Shown: positions 45,723 to 53,535 of the stretch, one piece after another
Numbering within the stretch: the stretch's first letter is position 1
How the letters are laid out: each line of letters begins with the position of its first letter
From: G963676655 sp963676655
GTDB taxonomy: Bacteria > Verrucomicrobiota > Lentisphaeria > Victivallales > Victivallaceae
NCBI GenBank assembly: GCA_963676655.2
Contig: CAXXKX010000003.1
Location: 372,001 to 436,000, forward strand
Reading direction: 5' to 3'
Length of the DNA stretch: 64,000 nt
The notes under the pieces: generated by a model
What the model saw: the letters and a program-made list of their open reading frames with translations, nothing else
Database searches by the model: none
Told to the model about the DNA's origin: nothing
Program-made: the position numbers and the translations under genes

Positions 45723-46472
45723 TCAGGGAACATAACCTGAAGGTTTCCGGTTATTGATGGTATTATATGTCACGGCAAATGAGCCTTTCCCCTGATCCAG
45801 CACTCCTGCGTCTTGGCCTAGCAGTGCAATATTCCTTACGTCAATCCCTTCAACATGGCCGTCATAGAATTGACAGTTGAAGTTTTTCTGATGTGCCGGA
45901 CCGGTATTCTGGATCAGGAATTTCGCGGCGGTGGTAGGTTCCGCGTTGAACCATGTCATCCCCAATGCCGTGTCCCTGAATGTATTGGTCCCGGGAACGT
46001 AGCTTTCAACCACGCCAATACATTTGCTCAATGACGGAAGGCTTGAAATTTTGAACATTGAAGAGTCTCCGGCCGCGGACCATCCGCTTAAACCATAACT
46101 GACCCTCACGTTATCATTTTTCCTGGTGCCTCGATACATTTGGGGGTCAATGGGATCATGAAAAACAGCAGCTAATTGAACATATTTGCCGTAATAAAGT
46201 ACCTGCCACCATGATCCGGGAGAGAATATCGTTCCACTGCTGTTAGTAGCCGGTCCGCCCCAGTCGGCTTGATTAGGTGGCAGCCAGTCCTTATTATCCC
46301 CCGTATACAATGTGAAACCCAGTCCCAACTGTTTCAGGTTATTGCGACAGGTGATTTCCCTGGCTTTTTCCCTGGCCTTGTTCAGGGCCGGCAGCAGCAT
46401 GCTGGCCAGGATGGCAATGATTGCTATCACGACCAGAAGTTCGATCAGGGTGAAAATTTGCGCTTTCTTCAT
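45723..46472 (-). CDS. Pseudopilin-like protein (H-X9-DG family)
   Basis: 249 residues from ATG 46472. An in-frame ATG at 46499 overlaps the stop of the upstream GH42-like gene (TAATG) and would add nine residues. The leader MKKAQI/FTLIELLVVIAII has Ile before the cleavage site. The full H-X9-DG motif is near the end (GPAHQKNFNCQFYDGHVEGI). It lies between the GH42-like gene and the esterase/glycosidase gene, all on the minus strand, so the three are likely co-transcribed under the regulator at 48908-50065. Confidence 0.88.
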   Translation of the reverse strand: MKKAQIFTLIELLVVIAIIAILASMLLPALNKAREKAREITCRNNLKQLGLGFTLYTGDNKDWLPPNQADWGGPATNSSGTIFSPGSWWQVLYYGKYVQLAAVFHDPIDPQMYRGTRKNDNVRVSYGLSGWSAAGDSSMFKISSLPSLSKCIGVVESYVPGTNTFRDTALGMTWFNAEPTTAAKFLIQNTGPAHQKNFNCQFYDGHVEGIDVRNIALLGQDAGVLDQGKGSFAVTYNTINNRKPSGYVP

Positions 46473-46498
46473 GGTTTCCGCCTTTCCGTTTTGTTGCA

Positions 46499-48835
46499 TT
46501 ACTTGATGAGATCTATTATATAGATGAATTCCATATCTTGCACGTCAATCTTCAAAAATCCGTCTTTTACTTCACCGCCGGACGCAACTTCGACCGGTTT
46601 ACATCCACTGTCTTTTAAGACCTTTAACGTCGCGCCGTTATACTCGTCCCCGACTGCAATACGCAGATTGAAATCTTTCTTCACCGGGGCGAATGCCGCC
46701 TCGCCGCGCGGATCGATGATCCTGTAACAGCGCGGCTGAGTCAATTTCTCAATCGGCTCACAGATGGCCGGATCACGCTGTTTATCCCATAGTTCGCGCC
46801 AATCGGCGTAGTCATAAAACGCAATCTGTATCCCATTATCCGTTTTCAGGAAAGAGTGCCATACCCCGTGCGGCCTGCTGTTTGAAGTGATCACCGGAGA
46901 GAACCCGGCCATGTCTGCCAGCTTATTCCAGCATTCAAGGCAGTTTCCGGCGTTATTGTTGATGAACCCGCTATAGTCAAATATTTCCCGTGCCAGGTTA
47001 TCAAAAATGCCAAACCCTACCGGAATAAGCGGGGAGAAGCCGACCAGTACCCGGTTGCCGTATTTGACGCCGACACAGTTTCCCGCCGAGTCAACGGCAA
47101 TAATCTCCGCGCCTTCCAGCGGTTCAAATATGTCGTAGCGATCGATCTGGATAGTAATTCCTCCGAGTTGGATTGTATCCGGTGTATTTTCGGTTCTGAC
47201 GCGCCTGACTTTAAATACAGTTTCGGTCGACATGCGCGGATTTGCCAGTTCGTCGACACTGCCCCAGTTTACGCCATATGCGAAAACTCCACCGGTGAAT
47301 TTATCCAGGTTTTCAGCCGCTATATCGGACAGGGCGATTAGATTGGGGATAATCAGCATATTATAATCGTTGACACTGCCGTCTTCGAGGAATATTTCAC
47401 CGATGATATCCGGCCCGTCACCGTGTTCCATACTCGCGGCCATAGCGGAACAGATGCTTGCTTCGTAATTGTTCGTATGGTACTGGAGTCCGGCGTTGTT
47501 TGAGATGAGCCGGGTCATCCTCGCCAGTTCGTCGCCGCCATCGTCGTTGAGTTGTGAAGGAGGCACGATCTTTTGTTCTCCGGTAGCCAGCATAGCCAGG
47601 CTGGCGGCATTGGAGAACAACACCGCAGTCCTTGAACGCGTCGGACGTCCGGTCAAATGGTCGCAGAACGGTTTAGCCTGTTTTACGCCGGCCCAGGCTT
47701 CATAACGTTTGTTGACGAAATCCATCGAAGTCTGCCACAGATCAAAACTCCTGGCGCCGCCGATTGCGCTTAACAGAGTTTGTCGATACATGTACGGAGC
47801 GGTATAGCCGATTGAGGCTTCGCCCACAATAATATCTTCTGTAACAGACCGCAAGGCGTGATAGTCCATGATATCCGGATAGTCAATGCCCATATCGTTT
47901 AAAGTCTTGCCGATCCGCCACATATCCAAAGCGCTGAACGGGACGCTCCATTGATAGCGGACCGCAACAAAATTATTGGTTATATTCCAGGCGGGAAGCT
48001 GACTCTGAACCCATTCGTAGAGTTCACGTATATCCTCAAACCTGAAATACAGCCATTCCATCCAGGCCGGATTGAGTTTGTCGTCCTCGAAAGGTTGTCC
48101 TGACGGAATGGATACTTCTTCAAAGCTTCGCCAGTTAGCGGCATGACGGCGATTTAGTTCCGCAATATCGCCGGAGTAGCGTTTTGCCAAATATTTACGA
48201 TATTTCGCGGTTGAGTATTTACTCGCGTCGGTTAAATGCAGTTTCGGCGACAGGTCGCCAACTATCCCGAGTTCCGGACGGAAATAAGGGCGCAACCGGG
48301 TGAAGCCGTGATGCACCTCCTCCTTATGGAAATCATATTCCTCCCCTGGTACGGCCGGTCTGGTAACGATGCTGGTCCCGGGAGTGTAATGCAGTTCGTT
48401 GCAGAAGCAGACAGTTATTTCCGGGGATTTATCAGGGAATTCCTGCATGACCCTTTCCGCCGTTTCTCCGAACTGTTTGATGTATTCGCTCCACGTTTCA
48501 CGAAGTTCAGGGTTGTTAAAGTTAAAATTACGGAATCCCTGCAGCGGAACGGTTACGCCATTCTGATCCATTGGAAGTCTTTCCGGCATTCCCAGAATTT
48601 CCGGACATCTTTCCGGGTTATTAAATTCCCTTACGCCGACATTGAGCAGGATATCTTTTACATCATGCTGCAGCCACAACCTAAGCTGTTCTTCGATATC
48701 AGCAAAATCGTACCTGTCCTGATAAACCGTTTTTTTACTGGTTATGCGCACGCTCTCCATTTCCTCTCTGAGGTATATTTCAAGTGCCGGTTGCATGTCA
48801 TCTTTACCGGTTCGCAGATTTGCACCAATATACAT
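46499..48835 (-). CDS. GH42-like clan-A glycosidase
   Basis: 778 residues, no signal peptide. The order fits GH42-type beta-galactosidase relatives: a barrel of ~400 residues with VCFCNELHYTPG (Asn-Glu acid/base pair), YLAKRYSGDIAELNRRHAANW and WMEWLYFRFEDIRELYEW. A trimerisation/GATase-like domain follows (VLFSNAASLAMLATG; MLIIPNLIALSDIAAENL), then a beta-rich C-terminus. It is the first structural gene after the GntR-type regulator (72 bp). Galactoside or a related pyranoside is a likely substrate; the nucleophile cannot be assigned with certainty. Confidence 0.8.
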   Translation of the reverse strand: MYIGANLRTGKDDMQPALEIYLREEMESVRITSKKTVYQDRYDFADIEEQLRLWLQHDVKDILLNVGVREFNNPERCPEILGMPERLPMDQNGVTVPLQGFRNFNFNNPELRETWSEYIKQFGETAERVMQEFPDKSPEITVCFCNELHYTPGTSIVTRPAVPGEEYDFHKEEVHHGFTRLRPYFRPELGIVGDLSPKLHLTDASKYSTAKYRKYLAKRYSGDIAELNRRHAANWRSFEEVSIPSGQPFEDDKLNPAWMEWLYFRFEDIRELYEWVQSQLPAWNITNNFVAVRYQWSVPFSALDMWRIGKTLNDMGIDYPDIMDYHALRSVTEDIIVGEASIGYTAPYMYRQTLLSAIGGARSFDLWQTSMDFVNKRYEAWAGVKQAKPFCDHLTGRPTRSRTAVLFSNAASLAMLATGEQKIVPPSQLNDDGGDELARMTRLISNNAGLQYHTNNYEASICSAMAASMEHGDGPDIIGEIFLEDGSVNDYNMLIIPNLIALSDIAAENLDKFTGGVFAYGVNWGSVDELANPRMSTETVFKVRRVRTENTPDTIQLGGITIQIDRYDIFEPLEGAEIIAVDSAGNCVGVKYGNRVLVGFSPLIPVGFGIFDNLAREIFDYSGFINNNAGNCLECWNKLADMAGFSPVITSNSRPHGVWHSFLKTDNGIQIAFYDYADWRELWDKQRDPAICEPIEKLTQPRCYRIIDPRGEAAFAPVKKDFNLRIAVGDEYNGATLKVLKDSGCKPVEVASGGEVKDGFLKIDVQDMEFIYIIDLIK

Positions 48836-48907
48836 TCCTGTTGTTTCTCCAATTGCGCGTTTTTATGTTGGCTTTATACCAGTTGTATGAAAAATATAAT
48901 TTGCCGG

Positions 48908-50065
48908 TTACCGTTTATTACCGGTACTGTTTCTGACAATAAGTTTGGGCTTGTTCGTAACAGACAACGCCCGTTCACGGTTGCTGGTGAACATCTCAAA
49001 TAATAATTCAGCGGCTTGTTTGCCGTCTTCATAGGTATTAGGCTGGATGGAGGTTATACCGTGAGTAAAAGCGACGCGGCGGTTGTCATAACCGATTACC
49101 GACAAGTCTTCAGGAATGCGAATGCCTCTTTTTTCCGCTTCAACGATCAAATCCCTGGCTAATTCGTCGTAACCCGCGATGACCGCGCTGTATTTCTTGG
49201 AATCATGCAAAAAGTTATCAATCAGTTTTCTTGAGTCATCATCCTTGTTGCCTTCACTATCGGTGTGGAATATATTTGAAGGGCTGAAGGGAAGTCCTGA
49301 GTATTCCACCGCGTCGGCGAAGTGTTTTTCGCGGCGGCGGACCCAGTCGGTTGCGGCGCTGAACGGCTTTCTCTTGCGGATACTTAAATAGGCGATCCGC
49401 TTGTGGCCGAGTTCTTTTAAATGGGCCACCGCCTCGCGTAAGCCCCATTCGCCGTCCTCATTTACCGAAGTGATTTTCTCATTGCCGTAATAATCGAAAA
49501 CTACTAACGGCTTTGACAGGTATTGCAGTTGTTTGACCAGTTTTTCGTTTTCACGCGGCGGAATTGCCATATAGAATATTCCGTCAGCTTCATCGATCTG
49601 CTTTATGGCCTTTTCGTTTAGTTTCATCGACTCATCAAGTTTGATGAAGAAGGATTTGCTGTTGGATTGACTTATTTCAACTTCAAAAGCACTTGATACC
49701 ATCGCAAAATTGGGAGCAGTCTCAACGTCAGGATTGCCAATGATCGCTATTGTTTTGCTGGGAGCGGAGCCGGCAATGCCTGACTCGACCGGCTGCGGAG
49801 CTGCCGCCGGTACCGTGGCAGTTAATTCGTTAACAATAATTCCAGCACGTGGACGCTTGGTTATCAGGTTGTCATGTTCAAGCATTTCAAAGGCGTTTCG
49901 CAGAGTGCCGATGCTGAGTCCGGATTGTCGTTCCAGTTCTTTCAGAGTCGGCAGGCGAACCCCGCCGGACAGTTTTCCGCTTTTGATCTTACTACGCAGT
50001 TGTTCATAGGCCTGCATTTTGAAAGTTTTGTCTGAGCTGCGGTCAACTTCTATTATCATATTCAT
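48908..50065 (-). CDS. GntR-family regulator with LacI-type ligand-binding domain
   Basis: 385 residues. Winged helix at ~8-75 (YEQLRSKIKSGKLSGGVRLP; LERQSGLSIGTLRNAFEMLEHDNLITKRPRAGIIV). A ~30-residue linker precedes a full LacI-like domain (KTIAIIGNPDVETAPNFAMV; LGHKRIAYLSIRKRKPFSAA; SVIGYDNRRVAFTHGITSIQ), longer than in the other two paralogues. The last part, GITSIQPNTYEDGKQAAELLFEM, is typical of LacI effector domains. It has its own promoter with the palindrome TGTGATATCACA upstream, and is the first gene of the cluster going down to 41241. Confidence 0.9.
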   Translation of the reverse strand: MNMIIEVDRSSDKTFKMQAYEQLRSKIKSGKLSGGVRLPTLKELERQSGLSIGTLRNAFEMLEHDNLITKRPRAGIIVNELTATVPAAAPQPVESGIAGSAPSKTIAIIGNPDVETAPNFAMVSSAFEVEISQSNSKSFFIKLDESMKLNEKAIKQIDEADGIFYMAIPPRENEKLVKQLQYLSKPLVVFDYYGNEKITSVNEDGEWGLREAVAHLKELGHKRIAYLSIRKRKPFSAATDWVRRREKHFADAVEYSGLPFSPSNIFHTDSEGNKDDDSRKLIDNFLHDSKKYSAVIAGYDELARDLIVEAEKRGIRIPEDLSVIGYDNRRVAFTHGITSIQPNTYEDGKQAAELLFEMFTSNRERALSVTNKPKLIVRNSTGNKR

Positions 50066-50080
50066 GGAGCAATTTGCCTT

Positions 50081-50178
50081 TGTGATATTGAATAAACTAT
50101 ATTTATTATATATTAAATACCGTTAAATTGCAATAGTTTATTTAAAAATTTATAATATTTTATTAATGTGATATCACA
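50081..50178 (-). promoter_or_regulatory. Promoter and candidate operators of the 48908-50065 regulator
   Basis: On the minus strand TTGCAA (50133-50128), 17 bases, TATAAT (50110-50105). A perfect 12-bp palindrome TGTGATATCACA lies upstream at 50167-50178, and its half-site TGTGATAT is at 50081-50088, just downstream of the expected transcription start. This suggests autoregulation with two sites. Confidence 0.55.
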
Positions 50179-50301
50179 ATAGATGTATTCTATTTAAAAA
50201 CTTGGACTTATTCCTGAATCCATGAAAAATGAGAAAAAGGTTGAAATAATCTTTTTGTCTATTACATTACTTCTTGTTGTTCGCAAACTAAGCTTTTTGA
50301 C

Positions 50302-50469
50302 CTAACCTGAACTATTCATAAAAAATGGATGTGATGTGAAAATATGCTCAAAAAGAAAGTTTTTGATTATCCCGCAGGCGTAGCAGCGCTACGTCGAGGA
50401 CATAAGCAAATGCTTTACTTTGAGCAGATTGTAACAGGTCGCCATAAATTTGTGAATAATTCAGGCTAA
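50302..50469 (+). mobile_element. 160-bp MITE, copy B, with CTAA duplications
   Basis: The core 50306-50465 is the reverse complement of copy A, about 96% identical, and is flanked by CTAA at 50302-50305 and 50466-50469. The same end that faces the sulfatase gene in copy A here faces the aldolase gene, 19 bp from its ATG. A weak promoter-like pair, TTGAGC-N17-CATAAA, points outward through that end in both copies. No coding capacity. Confidence 0.85.
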
Positions 50470-50488
50470 CTTGCACAGGAGATTTTAT

Positions 50489-51778
50489 ATGAAACTTACC
50501 CTTATGCACCCGAGAGACATAATCATTTCGATTATGAAACGACTTTACGGCTACGGCATGACCACGACTTCCGGCGGCAATCTGTCGATTATGGATTCCG
50601 ACGGGAATATCTGGATCAGTCCGGGCGGCATCGACAAAGGCACCTTGAGCCCGCAGGACATCGTCAAGGTTTGTCCCGATGGGAAAATAGAAGGAATACA
50701 CGCGCCGTCAAGTGAACTGCCGTTCCATAAATCGGTTTACGAACTTCGACCGGACGTCAAAGCGGTCCTCCATGCCCATCCGCCCGCCCTGGTCGCGTTC
50801 AGCATCGCGGGGCGGATTCCGGACATCAGCCTTTTACCGATGACGCATGAGATCTGCGGTGAAATCGGCTTCGCGCCTTACGAGATCCCCGGCAGTGACG
50901 AACTGGGAAACGCCGTAGCTAAGGTATTTGAGCAAGGCGCGAATGCGACGCTGCTGGAAAACCACGGCACGGTTACTGTCGGAACCAATCTGCTCGAAGC
51001 CTTTATCAGGTTTGAAACGTTGGATTACCTCGCCCGTATCCAGATAAAATCCGAGGCGATCGGAACCCCGCAGCCACTCGATAAAGAAACCATTAGCAAA
51101 GCTTACGGCTTCAGGTCGGAATTGCCGGAATTCATTCCGGCCGAACATAGTCCGCGCGAATGCGAACTCCGGGCTGAGATGGTGAAATTTATCAACCGGG
51201 CCTATGATCAGCGTCTCACGTTCAGTACCGGCGGCACCTTTGCCGCCAAAGTCAAAAGTAACTCATTCCTGATTACCCCGACCGGGTTCGACCGGATGAA
51301 CGCGCTGCCCGGCGACCTCGTACTGATCCAGGATGGTTATCGCGAAATGGGCAAGAAAAACAGTCGTGCTGCCAACTACTGCCGCCGGATATTTGAACAG
51401 CATGACTGGGTTGAAGCGGTCATTATCTCAAAACCGTCGAACGTAATGGCCTTCGGGGTCAGCGGAATCGCGCCGGACACCCGGACCATTCCGGAAAGTT
51501 ACATCATGCTCCGGGACATTCCAATTGTTTCCTGCATCGATCATTATAACGATCCGGAAACGACAATCAAGATGCTGTCGCCCGCCACTCCGGTCATCCT
51601 GATCCAGAACGATTGTCTGGTTATCGCCGCAAGTTCGCTGCTGCAGGCTTTTGACCGGCTCGAAGTAGCCGATTTCAGCGCCATGAGCCTGCTGTCGGCA
51701 ATAAGAATGGGCGGACTCAAACGGATAACCGACGAACAGACCCGGGATTTGATCAAGGCGTTCAACCTGCCGGAATAA
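50489..51778 (+). CDS. Tandem class II aldolase/adducin protein, second domain degenerate
   Basis: 429 residues from ATG 50489 (AGGAGA upstream); TTG 50471 is less likely. The first domain (~1-195) is intact: TTTSGGNLSI, SSELPFHKSVY with the catalytic Glu, AVLHAHPPALVAFS with two zinc His, and LLENHGTVTVG with the third. The second (~225-429) follows the same pattern but with FSTGGTFAAKV, VIISKPSNVMAF in place of HAHP and LIQNDCLVIAA in place of ENHG, so its zinc site is lost. The active half resembles L-fuculose/L-rhamnulose-phosphate aldolases, which fits the fucosidase and rhamnosidase genes nearby. The second half may be structural or regulatory. Confidence 0.85.
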   Translation: MKLTLMHPRDIIISIMKRLYGYGMTTTSGGNLSIMDSDGNIWISPGGIDKGTLSPQDIVKVCPDGKIEGIHAPSSELPFHKSVYELRPDVKAVLHAHPPALVAFSIAGRIPDISLLPMTHEICGEIGFAPYEIPGSDELGNAVAKVFEQGANATLLENHGTVTVGTNLLEAFIRFETLDYLARIQIKSEAIGTPQPLDKETISKAYGFRSELPEFIPAEHSPRECELRAEMVKFINRAYDQRLTFSTGGTFAAKVKSNSFLITPTGFDRMNALPGDLVLIQDGYREMGKKNSRAANYCRRIFEQHDWVEAVIISKPSNVMAFGVSGIAPDTRTIPESYIMLRDIPIVSCIDHYNDPETTIKMLSPATPVILIQNDCLVIAASSLLQAFDRLEVADFSAMSLLSAIRMGGLKRITDEQTRDLIKAFNLPE

Positions 51779-51856
51779 AAAAGAACGGCGATTAAATAAA
51801 CTATTAGCACAGAAGATTCAAAACGGTATTTTTCCCGGCGAACTGGAGTTCCGGCA

Positions 51857-53530
51857 TCAACATAAACATGACAGGTTGTTTTCAGTAATGACTTCGACAC
51901 CTGAAGGAGCTTGAACTTTTGATACAATGCGGTTATCCGAATCTTTTTCAGCGGAAATATAAATTTTTCCGTGAATGGTCGGGTAAGTTCCTTCCACTGT
52001 TCTCAAGTCGCCAAACTGCGGGTTTACGGAAACAACCGTTGCTCCCGGCTCAAGAATTTTGACTCCCAGAACATGTTCACTCAACCATGCGGCAGGGCCT
52101 CCGGCCCAGCCGTGGCATAAACTGTGACGTAGGCCCTTATAACAATGAGCTCCGAAATCGGCGTGCAGATCATCTTTTCCGGGAACCGGCAGTTCATCGA
52201 TGCGACAAGCATTGCGGGTCCAGTTCAAGTCAAAATCCTCCCAAAACGTCGTCGCCCCGAAATCAAGCATCCCGCCCCAGTATTTGCGAATAACATTCAA
52301 CGCTCCGGTATAGTCTCCGGCCATGGCTCTGGCCTGTAAAACGTAATATCCCAGGAAAGTGCTGAGATCGGCGGTTTCGTTCTGCCGGAAAATATTTTTG
52401 TTAGCCTCAACCGGGTCGCAAAGACCGGCAATTACTTTAAGCGCGTTGGCGGTTTTGCTCGATACGGCAGGCGGATTATAATTCAACATCCGAGCCGAAA
52501 TTTCAGTACAAAGACTCTCCTGTTTTTTATTGCCCAATGCTGCTGAAAGATATTGTCCGGCTTTAAAGGCCCACAACATCAAGCCCTGCAAACCGGCATG
52601 GATCACCATCGGGTCATCAAATGAATTCCAGTTAAGAAAGCGGACTTCCGGCAACTGTTCTCCGCCGTCCATACCGACATATCGAGCTAAAATCGTCAAC
52701 AGCTCAAATAAATACGCGGCCTGTTCACGCAGATACTCGATATCCCCGGATACCATAAACCATTCATACTGATTAATGATCCACCATAGCGAATATGAGC
52801 TTATATCATTCATAAAACCAGGCAGCGGCGTTCTTTCCCTGACAAAATCCAGGCTCCGGGGGATCAACCCCCAGTCGTCAAATGCCGTGCAAATAACCCG
52901 AATTTCCGGATGTAAATCACCGATCCAGACCAGCCGGTCACGTTTGATGCCGTCGTAAATATAGTCCTGCATATTCAAATGAACCGTATAAGCCCCGGTC
53001 CGCCAGATTTGATTGAGACGTTCATCATTACTCTTGAACGAACCGGAGTACTCCAGATCACGATAAACCGCCACGGCGGCAACGCCGAAGATTCCGATCT
53101 CTTCAACCGGAGCATCAGACGGAACATCTATCCTGACAAACCGGAAACCGGTATTCCCGAATTCCGTTATGCCCCAGCGCGGCAGCTTCACCATGCTGTT
53201 GTGAACGGCATGGTCGTTATTCGGTTCGGACATCGTTTCGCTCACCGACTCGCCAAACCGCAAACGGATATTGACCGTACTGCAATCCATTTTACCAACC
53301 ACAATCCTGACGCCGCCGTTCAATTCAAGCCCGAAATCAAGCAAAATGGCGGAGCCGGGTTTCATGATGCAGGATTCAGCGGAACTCACATACGGCTGAA
53401 TAGCGTCTCCGCGCATAAGGATTTCGGCGTTAAGCGGCATCAAATCTCCCTGAGTGGTCCAGACGATCCGTTTTACCGGCAGGTATTTGCGTACTCTGTC
53501 GTCTTTAATTCCTCGCGAATATATTTGCAT
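51857..53530 (-). CDS. GH78-like alpha-L-rhamnosidase
   Basis: 557 residues, shorter than most GH78 enzymes (~700-1000), and without a signal peptide. The N-terminal ~165 residues are beta-sandwich (ILLDFGLELNGGVRIVVG; FRFVRIDVPSDAPVEEIG). The (alpha/alpha)6 barrel follows, with YIYDGIKRDRLVWIGDLHPE, which corresponds to the GH78 segment with the general acid, then GFMNDISSYSLWWIINQYEWF and WNSFDDPMVIHAGLQ. The C-terminal beta domain is present (GVKILEPGATVVSVNPQFGD). It is the last gene of a minus-strand operon, 5 bp after the GH106-like gene. Rhamnose is the most likely product. Confidence 0.82.
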   Translation of the reverse strand: MQIYSRGIKDDRVRKYLPVKRIVWTTQGDLMPLNAEILMRGDAIQPYVSSAESCIMKPGSAILLDFGLELNGGVRIVVGKMDCSTVNIRLRFGESVSETMSEPNNDHAVHNSMVKLPRWGITEFGNTGFRFVRIDVPSDAPVEEIGIFGVAAVAVYRDLEYSGSFKSNDERLNQIWRTGAYTVHLNMQDYIYDGIKRDRLVWIGDLHPEIRVICTAFDDWGLIPRSLDFVRERTPLPGFMNDISSYSLWWIINQYEWFMVSGDIEYLREQAAYLFELLTILARYVGMDGGEQLPEVRFLNWNSFDDPMVIHAGLQGLMLWAFKAGQYLSAALGNKKQESLCTEISARMLNYNPPAVSSKTANALKVIAGLCDPVEANKNIFRQNETADLSTFLGYYVLQARAMAGDYTGALNVIRKYWGGMLDFGATTFWEDFDLNWTRNACRIDELPVPGKDDLHADFGAHCYKGLRHSLCHGWAGGPAAWLSEHVLGVKILEPGATVVSVNPQFGDLRTVEGTYPTIHGKIYISAEKDSDNRIVSKVQAPSGVEVITENNLSCLC

Positions 53531-53535
53531 TATTA

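Noticed and set aside
41077..50469. Composite transposon made by the two MITEs
   Set aside because: Each copy has its own 4-bp direct duplication, and the outermost 4-mers (TTAG left, CTAA right) are not direct repeats of one another, so independent insertion explains the data better.
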